A DNA stretch of 64,000 bases from Theristus sp. LFF4_11 (lineage: Eukaryota > Nematoda > Chromadorea > Monhysterida > Xyalidae), in contig JASANC010001260.1 of NCBI GenBank assembly GCA_030248135.1, positions 35,523-99,522 of the forward strand, read 5' to 3'. This document shows, in pieces, positions 49,043 to 60,798 of the stretch (position 1 is its first letter; every line of letters starts with the position of its first letter). The position numbers were made by a program, and so were the translations under genes. The notes below the pieces were generated by a model that saw nothing but the letters and a program-made list of their open reading frames with translations, was not told where the DNA came from and made no database searches.

Positions 49043-51953
49043 TCACACAGCAGCATTCTCCTTATCGGAAGTGGTGGTCGTGGTTGGACTGGTGCTGACA
49101 GCGAGGCAGCTTTGGCGCACAAACGGCGGCGGCTGGCACGCGAGACTGCGCAGCACTTGCATCGTGGCACGGTCGTACACGAACGACGCTGCTTTGACGT
49201 CTGCCGCAGCTTCGCTTTCTGCCTGCTGCTCAACTTTACGAACGAGACCCTGAGCGAGAAGCCAATCTGCGAACGACTCGCTGGCCATTGCTGCTGGACT
49301 CAGTTGGTATTCTGCAACACATTGATTTGTGTCTGCGTGTATTGTCTCTTGTCTACTTTTAGTTCTGTGATTCCATGCATCCCCCATACGATTTGTCGTA
49401 TAGTTTGGTCAGTTTAGAGGTAATTTGAACTGCCACGTCAGACGCAAAATAATTTCGCATCTCCACGCTCAAACGCGAACAAGTTGCAAAACTCAACTCA
49501 TAATAATGGTAAACGACTGAAATGCTTATTTGGCAACTTCCTCCATCCAGGTTTATCAATTACATTCTTTCACGTCAAACCCAGCCAATCAGCTGCTTGA
49601 ACAGCCATTCAATACACGAAGTTTTCACATTGTAATTCAAGTTGCATTACGAATACGGTGCACGGTTTCACCTCGCGTCATCGTGACCAGTTGGGCAGCA
49701 GGGTCACGAGCAGCCCGCATGCAGTGTTGCGCACTGTGCACTGCGCCCGCGGCACGCACAAACAGCTGCTGCTCACAACTGGCCACCACACCAAAACACC
49801 AGTCTTCGCAGCGCTCAACGTCGTCGGAGCACCAGTGCGCCCCGGTCAATGGCGTCACACCGGACAAACGACAGTGGTACACCTGCACATCGCAAATTGT
49901 TTCAGAAATAACTTTGCTTATGTTTATTCAATGGCATTTAGTTGAAACTCAAGTCGCAAGACAGTGCAGAACAACAATTACACTGCATAGTCACACACCG
50001 CAACATACGCTGCTGCAATACTGGATGTTTGCGCCATGTTTCTTCATGTGCAACATTTTGTGTCCATAACATAGTGCAGTGGCCAACGCCACCACCACAT
50101 TCCCACCAAGGCCAACCTGTGCTGGTATATCCATGAATTCATCAGGCAACGGTTTCAGTTGACTTGCGTGCGCAGCGACCACTTTACCGTAGTCAACCAG
50201 TTGCACCTCAAACTTGTCGTCAATACGTGCGGCCGTCACTTGCGCCCGGCAAAAGTCGTCACTGGCGTCACGGACAACGCAGTACATGCCAACCTGCACT
50301 TGTAACTGTCCAAGTTGAACGTTTGCAAGTTTCTGCAAGTTGTCCAAGTAAGGGGGTGTGGAGTGAATGAATGTTGTGCTGTTTGGCATACATCCACATT
50401 GCAGTGCTCTGCAACAAACTGCTTATTGGCACATTGAATGTGCGAAATGAACGAACATTGAATGGGTACGATGATTGGTCAGAATAACAAAACCAAATTG
50501 ACTGCGGTATTCAACTGCAAATAAAATTCTTGGCCAAAAACACCAACCATGGGAGTCCATTTCTTCGCGGTCACGTTGCCTTTCGACGCTGACTGACGTT
50601 CACCGAACCGCTGCTGCAGACGAATCATAAGACCCTCGATGGTTTCGTTGTGCACCCGTTTCACATAGAAGTCCCACGGACTGTTGAAGCAAGTTAGCTC
50701 GACCTGAGCGTTTTTTGTTGCATTCGGTTTGTTATCATGATTGCACGCGCACCCCCCCCCCCCCCTCCATGCGAGGGTGTGGTGTACCGCACTGCATTTG
50801 CCAGCATGCGGTGCACATCATGGCGCAAAACTCCAAAAGATGAGAACAGCCACGAAAACAACGCGCAACAACTCAGTCTATCAAATCAGTTCACTGCAAG
50901 ATTGTCACTGATTTCAGTCGTCCGAAAAACGCACCTCGACAGGTTTGTCGCCGAGCTTCAGATGCTGCATCGGTGGCACAGCCCTCACTTTGCCGGTGTA
51001 GCCATCGTGCTGAGGCGCCTGGATTCGCTTCAACGCCGGACGACTCGCCAGCTGCTTCGATTGGCTGCCTTGCCGCTGGAAGCGCACATTTGTGCAAAAT
51101 GACGAACAAACTTGACAGGAAGTTTCACATGATTCACTGAATCAATGAACACATTTTGTCTCACGCTCCTGTCTCAAGGAGTTCATGTGCTGCGACACTC
51201 CAATTTGTTAACGTCCATTGTTTGCACCCACTGACTTTTTGCATTTTTTTCGCGTGCACCTCAATCGAGGACAGATACGGCTCGCACTGGATCGCCCGAC
51301 GCAGCCGCACGTCAACTTCGTCCGCAAACTTCAAATGCTACACACAAACAGACAACGCTTCAGTTTCACGTCACGTTTTTTCTGTGATTTTTCTGACAGA
51401 ACGAAAATGTGAACATCGCACATGCTGATGGCTGAGCTGCTCTATGGCACGCCGAGCGCTCGAGGGCAGCTGCGTCGTCACAAAGCAGAAGCGGTGGTGC
51501 AACGACGCATCGACCTGCTCCGGCATTTTCACGTCGTTCACAACGCCAAACTGCTTGAACACGCGGTACACGTCCAGCTGAAAGTCTTTGATTTCTAAGG
51601 ATGACGTTGACGTTTTTGATGTTGATGTTGTTTTCTTTATTGTTGTTTCGGTGCCAACTTTTCATGGGTTTTTTATTTCATTCTTCAGTTTCACCAATAG
51701 TTTCTTGCATTTCGCAGTATGAAAGAAATTTATAAAGGTCCTGTTGTGCACTTTGAGCTATTCAATCAAAATTGCGTGCAATACGCCGATAATCAGCTGG
51801 GAACAACCTCCATGCAATCAGCTAGACGGCAAACCCCAAAAGAAAAAAGCCAATCATTGTTTTAGGTTTGATTTGAATTCTCACCTCGTCCCATGAGCGT
51901 GGCACATTACGAACGAACAGCTTGCATGAAATGTCGTCGTCTCGGTGGTCCAT
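49043..51953 (-). CDS. RRM plus extended-Tudor protein (TDRD10-like)
   Basis: Exons 51953-51885, 51577-51422, 51337-51260, 51075-50935, 50703-50548, 50332-50117, 49882-49672, 49516-49390 and 49280-49043 join in phase to 463 residues; the last acceptor is the least certain. The RRM spans exons 1-3 (KLFVRNVP as RNP2, HHRFCFVT as RNP1). After a basic linker comes an extended Tudor domain: LGDKPVEVELTCFNSPWDFYVKR in pieces, the Tudor core VGMYCVVRDASDDFCRA to VQLVDYGK, and an SN-like part ending FADWLLAQGL. Tudor domains bind dimethyl-arginine in PIWI and other germ-granule proteins. RRM followed by a single Tudor is the layout of vertebrate TDRD10. The frame is open upstream of the chosen Met and a 5' acceptor precedes it, so the N-terminus may be longer. 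Confidence 0.82.
49955..50085 (-). repeat. Short hairpin-type repeat, family H1 (diverged), in the RRM-Tudor gene
   Basis: ACACTGCATAGTCACACACC at one side and GTGCAACATTTTGTG then ATAACATAGTGCAG at the other keep the H1 blocks in inverted order. Confidence 0.45.
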
Positions 51954-52951
51954 TTTGTTGAGCAAGTTTTCGAGATCCGCAGATGGAATGTAGACAGGTG
52001 AGAGATTTTTGGAATGAAAACTGCAAAAAAAATCTGAATCTGAATCAAGCAACAAGACGACAGAGAACGATTGGCGTTTCTTTATTAATACGAAAGTAAA
52101 CAAATTTCGTTTGCTGTAGACCGAACTGAGTGGGTGTTCAACTAGCGAACACTGGTTACAAGTTCCTTTTATTCACATAAACCGCAGAAAAACGAAGATA
52201 AAACATTCTAACAAAACAAAATTGCACATTCTACAGCAAACTGACTTTATAACCAAAACCTTTTTATGTGATTGGTTCAGTCTGATACACACAATAAATT
52301 TGCTCGTTTGATTTGGGAGGAATCGAATAAAAACTGAAAATCATAAATTTATGACACACACACATCGAATGCCCAAATCATTTAGAAAATACAAAAAAAT
52401 TATGACACTGAAACAATGACTAAGTTATAATTCGAGATCTCGACAAATAAATACAGCGGCAAAACATGGCGCATCAAACCATTATAAGTAGTGGTGAACA
52501 AGCGTTCCAAAAGGAAAGAAAAAACGTTAGTCACTGTAGGAAAAATTAATACAGAAAAAAATCTCAGCATTTTTTAATTTTTTACATCAACGTTTTAACG
52601 GCCAAAATGGCCAAAATAATATGACATAAAACTAATCTTTTTATGAGTAAAAAATATCCGTCGATAAAAAGACAAATCACGCAATCACAAAAAACTATGT
52701 AACTTCGCCCTGACATTCGAAATCGAACGAGGCAAAATCCACACAGGATTCAGAATCCTTCAAGCAGATGAAACACAAAGAATTAAAATGAATGACAAAC
52801 TTCACCCCTTGACAGTAAGAAAGCAATATAAAGTAGAAATTAATTTGAATGTGAAAATAGGTAGAACAGGAAAAAGTAAATAAAAACTAAGCAGTCACTG
52901 ACAATAATGCGACTGTGGTTAAATGCCACCCAATCCACCTGCTTCTCTGGC
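51954..52951. other. Upstream of RRM-Tudor gene and 3' region of the HTH gene
   Basis: AT-rich (52140-52900) with minus-strand polyadenylation-like TTTATT motifs. A pyrimidine-rich acceptor at about 52020 on the minus strand implies a 5' exon of the RRM-Tudor gene that I could not place. Confidence 0.4.
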
Positions 52952-55900
52952 TCAAGCGATCAACTGTTGCTCAGTGACGATCCTATCGTGGCCATCCGTA
53001 TGCTCATCAAAACATTCACCATTAAACTGGTGATGTCGCTCAGCGATCAGTTCATCGAGCGCTTCGCACTTCAATTCACTGTTGTTGTTGTTGTTGAACG
53101 CACGCACAGCATCACCATCACCATCCCCATCACCATCAGTCCCATTGTGCAGCAGCGTCCTACGCGCTCTGATCGTCTCCATCGCACGACGCAGCGCGTT
53201 CATCGCCCACGTCGGCTTCAACTCCACCGCGCCACCCTGCTGCGTCAACAGGCCGGGCGCGTGTTTGCACGCGAACTCCGTCGCGATCGCCAGCACCGAG
53301 TCTGCGTTCAAGCGTTGGCCGCTCTCCAGCAGCAGCACGAGCTGCTCCATGAAACGGGCGTCCACCTCGTCGCCGAGCAGCTTCGGACGGCCCCGTGGCC
53401 GGAACGCCATTGAGCCGCCCGACGGTGCCAGTGGATCGCGGCTGGTGGTGATCGTGGTGATCGTGTTGATCGTGTGCGACTGACGTGGCGGCGATTGGCT
53501 GGTGGTCGCTGCTGACGAACACTGCAGATCGCCACTGGGCGCGTTCTGAAAAGCGATTCGCGACCATTGGGTTGGTTATTCATGGCATAAAGTGCACATA
53601 GTCGAAAAATTGGTGATTCCCGGAACACGTGAGTGACACGTGACTGTGTGATTCAGCATGTTTTTGGAACTTGTCGGTCAGCCTTTGATCTGCCTTCCCA
53701 CTGTGGTCCGTACTTCAACTATTGTCTTCATTCTTCTTTACAGCGTACATACGACAAAGCACTTTATGTCATAAACAGGAAATGAGTAAAAATGGAACAA
53801 ATGAAAAACATTTTTCGCTTGATTTGACTTTTTAGAGCTTCTAAATTTTGTATGAAAGCCCGAACTAAAGTACGCAGCTGTATTTTTACCAGTGGCCCAT
53901 TGATAGCGTGCAGTCCGTTCATCGACATTGGACGTCGTCCCTTTGGTAGACAACGATTGTACACTTTACGGTGGTAGTACGCTGCGACGGACGGTGGAAT
54001 GTTGAACTGCTTCGCAGCTGCGGTTGCACCGAATTTGGTGGCGTATCTACGATTAACAATACAGCAGTTTGGGCAATGAGCTATGAGTGAAGATAGTCAG
54101 ATCAAATCGCACACGAATACCGGTGCGAAACAACAGAATTGATTTGTTTAAAGAATTCAGTGATTCAGAGAGTCAAGCACAGAACAGGAACACCACTATC
54201 ATAGCACTTTGATATCTACAGAACTGAACACAATAGAATACTAGCGCCCAGGACGTCAAATTCTGCTCAGTCAAACTGCGAGTGATACACAGCGAAGTGC
54301 ACCATTTTGAGTGAGTGCAGTGCCAGCGCACTCACTTGGCCACTGCGATTTTGCCGGCCGTGGTGCGAGTGACGTAGCGCGACTTGCGTCCGGGGCGACT
54401 GGCGCGTGCCAAGTAGTTGGTGTTCAAGTGGTTGGTGGCGTTGTTGTGGGCGAGCAGACTGCGCGGCAGCTTGCCATTCAGTCCGATAAAAGATGGCGGG
54501 CCACAATTGGTGTCGTACTCGAGGTGATCGGCTGCAGTCTGCAAAAATCTTCGTCTTGTCAGATTTTATGGTGAAAGCAAGCTAATCTGGACAGCCTGGT
54601 TTGTGGAGAGAAAACTACGCAGTTCTGTGGCAAAAAGCTGCGCATAAATCACAAAATTAAACATGCTTGATTTGTACATTCTAGTGTTGGAATCTGACAT
54701 GCTGATTGACTGCACACTACATTGAGCTGGTTGGACAGATCAGTGAGCCAAGTTGAAAAGCTGCCAATCAGTGACTGCCAATGATCCCCAATTCACCAGC
54801 AGCAATCTCAACAGCAATCGTACCGAGTCACCATCTCCATTGGCCATACTGACATCATCCGAGCTGCCATCGGGCAACATATAATTGTTGTTGTTGTTGA
54901 GTGCAGCCTCGATCGGTGATCGCTGTTGCAGCTGATCGTCGTGCTCCGGACTGCTCGTCACGGCCGCGAGATCCTCAGTGGCAGACTTCAGGATCAACTC
55001 GTTCTGTTGTGCGTGTTTCGCGTCGCAGTCCGTGCATTTGCATGGAGGCACGTGCAACGCGAGCAGCACACGGTACACCTGCAGAGGAGGTAGACGCACC
55101 GTAGCAAAACCATTTCCATTGGTAAAGTGCTGGTCTGAACAGCGTGCACTCTGTTATTATAGCACAGTGATGTTGTACGCTCACAAACACACATACGATA
55201 GTACAGCAATGCACGATGTCTGTGTGTTGGTTGGCTACGACGTGCAACGTCACTGCGTTTGTAACAATGATGCAGCGCACTGTTTTCAGAATGCACGACT
55301 TAGAACAAAACGTGTCAACTCTCGAAAATCCAATGCCGCAAATCAGCCACCAAATGGTATAATCTTTTATTTTGGTGCCAAGACTCGATGTGCGCATTGA
55401 TCGGTAAGCAGTCGCAATGCATACACCACGCGGGAATTCAAAATTGGTACAGTGGACCGAGTCAGAGTCATTCCGTTCCTAACCCCCCCAACCCCCAAAC
55501 CCCCCCCGGTGAAACCCCCAAAAAAAACCGGTGGGGGTGGTGAAAGAGGGGGGGGGGGGGGTGGGGGGGGATTGGTAATTTCATTACAAAAGGCTGTTAC
55601 AAAAGGAAATCTCTGTGAAAAGTAGAAGTTTCTGAGTCACTTCCTTCCTGCCATGGAAAGTATTTTTGGATTTGAAATGGGACCCCCCCCACCCCCCAAC
55701 CCGGGGACGGGGGGGGGTAGGGAGGTATATAGGCTGTTTTGAATTGCCACATCAATATTAAAACTGGTTTCCTCTATGCGTCTGCAAACGCATTCAGTAG
55801 CAGAATTTGAGAAATGATTATTAATAATAACAAACACTAACGAAACACACTTGATGGGTCAAATAGGTGAGCTCCTTTCGCATCTCCTTCACTTCACCGG

Positions 55901-55960
55901 TTGCATGCGCGCAATTGTTGCAAGCCATTTCTTGTTGCAAGAAATATGACTGTGCTCGGC
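52952..55960 (-). CDS. Protein with two transposase-type HTH regions (possible domesticated pogo/CENPB-like), 5' end not found
   Basis: Exons 55960-55851, 55078-54824, 54538-54336, 54046-53890 and 53545-52952 join in phase (about 438 residues from the first seen codon). The first part is cysteine-bearing (CNNCAHATGEVKEMRKEL, CKCTDCDAKH). Then come YATKFGATAAAKQFNIPPS, an HTH_psq-like helix-turn-helix, and, after a Thr/Ser-rich linker, GRPKLLGDEVDARF to LKPTWAMNAL, the pattern of the second DNA-binding region of CENPB/pogo-type proteins. An Asn run and a DGDGDGDG run are present. No DDE nuclease follows, so a host DNA-binding role is likely. The family assignment rests on motif recognition only. 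The true start lies upstream of 55960. Confidence 0.7.
54690..54755 (+). repeat. Short hairpin-type repeat, family H2, in HTH gene intron
   Basis: AATCTGACATGCTGATTGAC, then GAGCTGGTTGGACAGATCAG and TGAGCC: the same two blocks as at 6845-6900. Confidence 0.6.
55150..55270 (+). repeat. Short hairpin-type repeat, family H1, in HTH gene intron
   Basis: ATAGCACAGTGATGTTGTAC followed by GCTCACAAACACACAT. The inverted right end is TGTGTGTTGG then ACGTGCAACGTCACTGCGTT. Confidence 0.68.
55465..55740. mobile_element. Diverged inverted copy of the 8620-9066 MITE
   Basis: The reverse complement of 55560-55680 matches 8748-8850 block by block (CCATGGCAGGAAGGAAGT, AGAAACTTCTACT, CAGCCTTTTGTAATGAAATT). 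It is flanked by G and C runs. Terminal repeats are too eroded to define ends or target duplication. Confidence 0.7.
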
Positions 55961-57933
55961 CTGAAAAATTCTGTACATGACTGAATCTGGTTATTTGCGT
56001 CCTTCGCGTTAAAAATGTTGTGAGACCATTTCAAAAACAAAATCAGCGCTGTGGGGAATCCACACACATAAAGTGCTAATATGTTCGTCCAGTTGAACGG
56101 AGCGGAAATGAAAAAAAAACGGGTTTGTCCACTTTGACTGAATATTCGGCAAAACTCTTGGCTTTAAAAATTCAACTGCAATTCTCAGGTAAAGTGACAA
56201 AAACGTTTAGCGTTGTTAGCTCAGAGTTAGAGCACATTAAGCTTTAAGAGCAATTGAAAACAAACGGTTTTAAACAAAGTCACTGACAGATGTAAAGTGT
56301 AGTATTATTTTAATCATTTGGATCTAATGTGTTTTTAAAAACATGATAGGGTCTACGCGAAAGCAAGATTATTTTGTAAAATTTACAGTTGCTGTATTAT
56401 AAAACAAAAACAACCCAATCTCTCTTGACTAAAACCATAGCGGTCTGCTTTAACGCTAAACTAAATGTGCGTTTTTAGAAAAAGGGTAGATACGAAAATT
56501 TATTGTATATTTATAAAAAACCTAGAAACACAATGTAAATACAATGTGTGTAGCTCTGCAACTAAAAAATAACAAAATAATACACATGTAGAAAAAGGCA
56601 ACTACCCGCCCTGGCAACAGACGCCTAACAAAACTAATATAAAACATGATAAATAAATGAAAATAATATAATAAAACAGCGAAAACTAACTAATAAATGC
56701 AGAAAACAGAGACAAGCTAGCTCGCAGCAACACAAGCGAAATATAAAACGTGCTTTCCTGGCTTCGAAGAACCGAACTGAACCAACGTACATTGTACCCC
56801 CGCTTTTCACAGAAACAAAACGCACATAAAAAGCGGCCATTTTTACAAACACGCAAGAAGACAGAGACCGATAAAATATATGGATATTATTTTTCAGGAA
56901 ACACACAGAATGGCGCATTTTGAATGCATTGAAAATATTATATATTCATTCCCCATTCTGAATGTAAAATATTATTTATTTTCGAAAATAAATGCAGCCT
57001 TCTTTAGAAAAAAACAGCGGTTTCGCAGCATATGGTTGAGGAACAATTTCTGTGGAATTGCAAATAATTTGCGACAAAATATAATTGAAAAACTGCATGT
57101 GCTTTAGTACAGAAAAACGTCAAAATTGCTCGACACTTACTGTCGAAACTTTGCATTAATATTTTCAGTTTACTTAAAACGATAAACTAAAGATGAAAAA
57201 GAAAGACAAAGAGACAACTTGCATTGAGAAACATGCTGACGAAAGCGCGAAACACACAGTAATAATTTAATACTTGCAAATTGCAATTTTGTAGTTATAA
57301 AAGTAAAATTACAAAATATGTATTTTACAATTTCAAACGGGCACAGTAACATATTCTGGATGGAGAATGTTGCATACTGAGACGCGTGTCGAATGCGTAA
57401 ATAAATCGACAAAAATAGTTTTCAGCGTGCTGCAACACCATGAAAACTTCGATATTTACGTTTTGTCGTCCCGTCCAATTCATAAGTAAAAACCGATTTC
57501 CAACGCGTACCCATGGGTCTGTCCGTCGACAATAATTTATTCGCAATTTTATTTTATTCCAAAGTGTACATTTTTAATTCGTTTACAAAAAGAAAGTTAC
57601 TGTCACTGGCAACTTTAGCGTGTAAAAAATCATGATTCTCTGTTTTCTTTATTCAAAAAATTTTCGTTCAGTTTTACATCAAATTTTTTTTGTTGTTTTA
57701 TTATTTTTAAACTAAGAGAGTGCATTATGCAAATGCAGTTGGTGGGTGCGTGTACGATGGTCAGAAAATAATAATATAATCCACTGAATGTCAAACAAAA
57801 TTAGTTTTTGATAAACTGCAAAGTTTCAGAATTACTCATGAAAACTTTTCAAATCACTTTTTCTCGCAAAAACTTACAAAACCAAATTTTGTCACAACAC
57901 AGCCGTTGGAGAAAACAGTTTGAAGACCGATGC
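55961..57933. other. AT-rich spacer between HTH gene and TXNL4A
   Basis: Very AT-rich. Near 56210-56240 the string TTAGCTCAGAGTTAGAGC resembles the 5' part of a tRNA (A box), but no B box or acceptor pairing follows. No exon seen; an upstream exon of the HTH gene could lie here. Confidence 0.4.
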
Positions 57934-59163
57934 TCAGTATCTGTACTTGGTTGAATAGTCCTTTGGTGAGATGACCAGACCACGTCCCTTGCGCGCCCCT
58001 CTGTATACCGTCTCAATAATGTCGATCAGTTCCTGGGGATTATCTAGTGCCCAGTTGATCTTGTTGTTGTTGCCGGTGCCTGCAGTTGAATGTTTCAAAG
58101 AGTGCACATAGAATAGAACGTGACGTGGATATAGTTTACGACATACCACAGTTTGTACGGAAGGAAATGCAAAACAACGTTATTTGCAGGCAAAAAACCG
58201 ATGAAACAAAAAACAACGATTAAGTTGTTGTGATTAAGTTAGCCACACATATATGCGAAAGTGTTGAATAGCAACTTTTGCTTTGTGAGCTAGGACTGAC
58301 AGCAACAGTCCTGGGCACCGTTTTTCCGGTTTTGTCCGGTAAGCGAAGAAGACCCGCCCGAGCTCGACAATTGGATACGTCACATGACAGCAAGTTCACA
58401 AGTGACTGTCCGGCAAATCATTGAACTGACATGTATATTCGATAGTTCTATTCAAGTGCTTTTGTTTTCAAAAAACAGAAAGAAAACTTCAATGTTCACC
58501 AACCAAGATCAATCATGATGTGTTTATTGCGAAAGAAGAACATGACCGTGCACGGATCGTAGAGCTCGTACATTTTGTTGAAGTCGGGCACCTCGGTGAT
58601 GTCAACCAGATAAATCACGGCAAAGTTCTTGATCTTCTCCGCGATCTTGAACAGAACCTGCCCGAAAACATGGAAAACTGATTGGAGAAACAACGTTGGA
58701 TCACTAGAGTGAACTTAGTTTAAACATACATGCAATGAGTTGTCGAAACAAAATTTGTTTAAGTCCTTTAAACATGAATACGCCGAAATTTTGCTTTGAT
58801 TTAAAACAAAACTTGGCTTTGACCTAGCCAGTAGCAATTGACATTACCCCTGGTATCCCGACATCCAAGAACAGCAACTATGGTATCACCACCACATCCT
58901 ATCCAGAATGCTTTTGACTTAAAATTAAAATTAATTAAATTAAAAAATTAAATTTTGACTTAATTCCGAGATTAAAAACTGATGCAGCTAATCACCACGC
59001 CACCAGTCCAGAACGCACAAATTGCTGATTTTACCTCATCCATCTTCATGCACGTTGGGTCCCAGTCGTGTCCGAAACGAATGATGACGGCACGATCCTC
59101 CTCCGACAAAATCGCCTGGTCAACCTGCCAACCATTGTGCAAATGCGGCAGCATGTAAGACAT
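57934..59163 (-). CDS. TXNL4A: TXNL4A / DIM1 (U5-15K) spliceosomal protein
   Basis: Thioredoxin-fold component of the U5 snRNP, required for pre-mRNA splicing. Exons 59163-59035, 58657-58504 and 58079-57934 join in phase to 142 residues, exactly the human length. The sequence is near identical to animal DIM1 throughout: MSYMLPHLHNGWQVDQAI, FGHDWDPTCMKMDE, YLVDITEVPDFNKMYELYD, TVMFFFRNKHIMIDLGTG and RKGRGLVISPKDYSTKYRY. An acceptor-like CCTCAG about 50 bp upstream of the ATG suggests a 5'-UTR intron or trans-splice site. Confidence 0.97.
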
Positions 59164-60557
59164 CGCTGCTTTCGTGTACGGATTGGCGCAGCCTCACTGG
59201 GCACCACGGAGCTCTGAGGCAGAAAAATAAATATGAGGAAATGAAACCAATGCTGAATGAAACAGTTGATAAATGAAAACATTCGAAGGACAAAAACGGT
59301 GACGAGAAAGGGCATTGGGTCGCTCAGCCGTCCATACACCCCCTACTGGCCACCGGAGTTTGGCACGGGTAATTTCGGGCTTCTGAAACCGGAAATAACC
59401 TGAGCTATTCAAGCCAAAGCCAAACAGAAAAGGTAAGACTGACTTTTACACAGCCGGTGCTCGCTACCGTGAGCAACCGTTGTACAGGTACGCAAACTAA
59501 ATTCAGACCACTCTTTCAGAGGTTGACATCTTTTATTCACAAATGTTTAAACATATCTTATTTTCAACCGCAAAATTGACACGAGCAAATAAGACAAAGA
59601 CAACATTATTGAAACGAATCAAGGGAAAAATTAGAAGAGAGATCGCAATCGACAAAAATTGACGTGGCAAGTGACAATGAATGATAACAGGCAACTGTCG
59701 GCAGCAAATCAGTGTTCAAAATCAGGTCACAGTGCAGGTGAAATCATGTTCAAAAATGTAATGTGCAATAAACTAAATCCAACATTGGTCGACGAATTTG
59801 AAAGACAGCAAATAAATAAACACAAAAGGCCTGCCAATAAGGTCACGAAAAAAACAGATCAACTGAAAAGTTAAAATTCAGACTCGAAGCATTCAATCAA
59901 TTAAAACACAAGCATAATCGACAGCCTGAAATGAATGACAGTGAAAAATTGAGATGAGTGAAAACGCATGGAACAATAATTTTCAAGCCCGTCCAGAAAT
60001 GTGTGTTCGAAACAACGAGATTGTTAAAAAAGAATTTTAAAGATGATGCTGCAAAAAACAATAAAAGCAAGTGCAACGTTACTAATGGTGTGGGTGGTGC
60101 ACAATTTTGAAAATCAGCAAGAAAACTCCAAATCAAATGTCGATTCAATTACAGCGCTGCGCTAAAACGATCTCCAAACAACGTTTGATATGTTGATAAG
60201 TTTGGCTCTCTGGCACCAATTATGGCCGCAAATGGCTGAAACGGATAAAGAAAACCATGTGTTTGATTAGCTGTTTCAGTTGGTTGTGCTCTTACCTTTC
60301 TGACACTGGAGAAGTTCGTCACTGCTGACATCTACAATCAAAAAAACTAAAGTTCGTCATAAAAACCACTTGAGCGTTTTTTCTTCACAGCAGATGCTCT
60401 GATGCGGAGCCGGAATCGGCTGCTCAAATTTACGTGTGTTGTTTCTGGTCACGCATGCCCGCCATAAACCGATCTTCACTGCCACGACGCTGTCGAATGC
60501 TCTGAAAACAATGGTTAGAAGAACTTCAACAAATACTAAAGTGGACATTGGCTGAAC
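59164..60557. other. Upstream of TXNL4A; possible tiny minus-strand gene
   Basis: On the minus strand a 12-codon exon starting at 60331 (MSAVTNFSSVRK, donor GTAAGA) joins in phase to a 28-codon exon after TTTCAG (PFAAIIGAREP to FSAAL, stop at 60149-60151). That would be about a 40-residue protein, or part of a longer one with other exons near 60500 and 59390. The family was not recognised and support is weak. Confidence 0.28.
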
Positions 60558-60617
60558 CAGTATTTAGTGACCGCGTAGCTATGTTTTAGCACAGGTACGC
60601 GTCACTGAGAATTACTG
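60558..60617. mobile_element. 60-bp palindromic micro-element, copy 2
   Basis: Starts CAGTATTTAGTGACCGCGT and ends CGCGTCACTGAGAATTACTG; the arms pair as a hairpin. It shares arms and core with 12514-12568. Confidence 0.7.
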
Positions 60618-60798
60618 TTTAATGGAATTCACTTAAGTCATACCAATGCAGAGTAGGATACATATGGTACTCAACCATGAAAGCAGTTGAAATCAGTAAA
60701 ATTCCGGTCATGGTTTTCTAACACCTAAAGTCAGCGGCACCTAAAAATTTTGGATAACACCCGAAATTTGGATTTAGGTTAGGTTAGGTCAGGTCAAG

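Noticed and set aside
56210..56280. tRNA gene starting TTAGCTCAGAG
   Set aside because: Only the D-arm/A-box part resembles a tRNA; no B box, T arm or acceptor stem follows.
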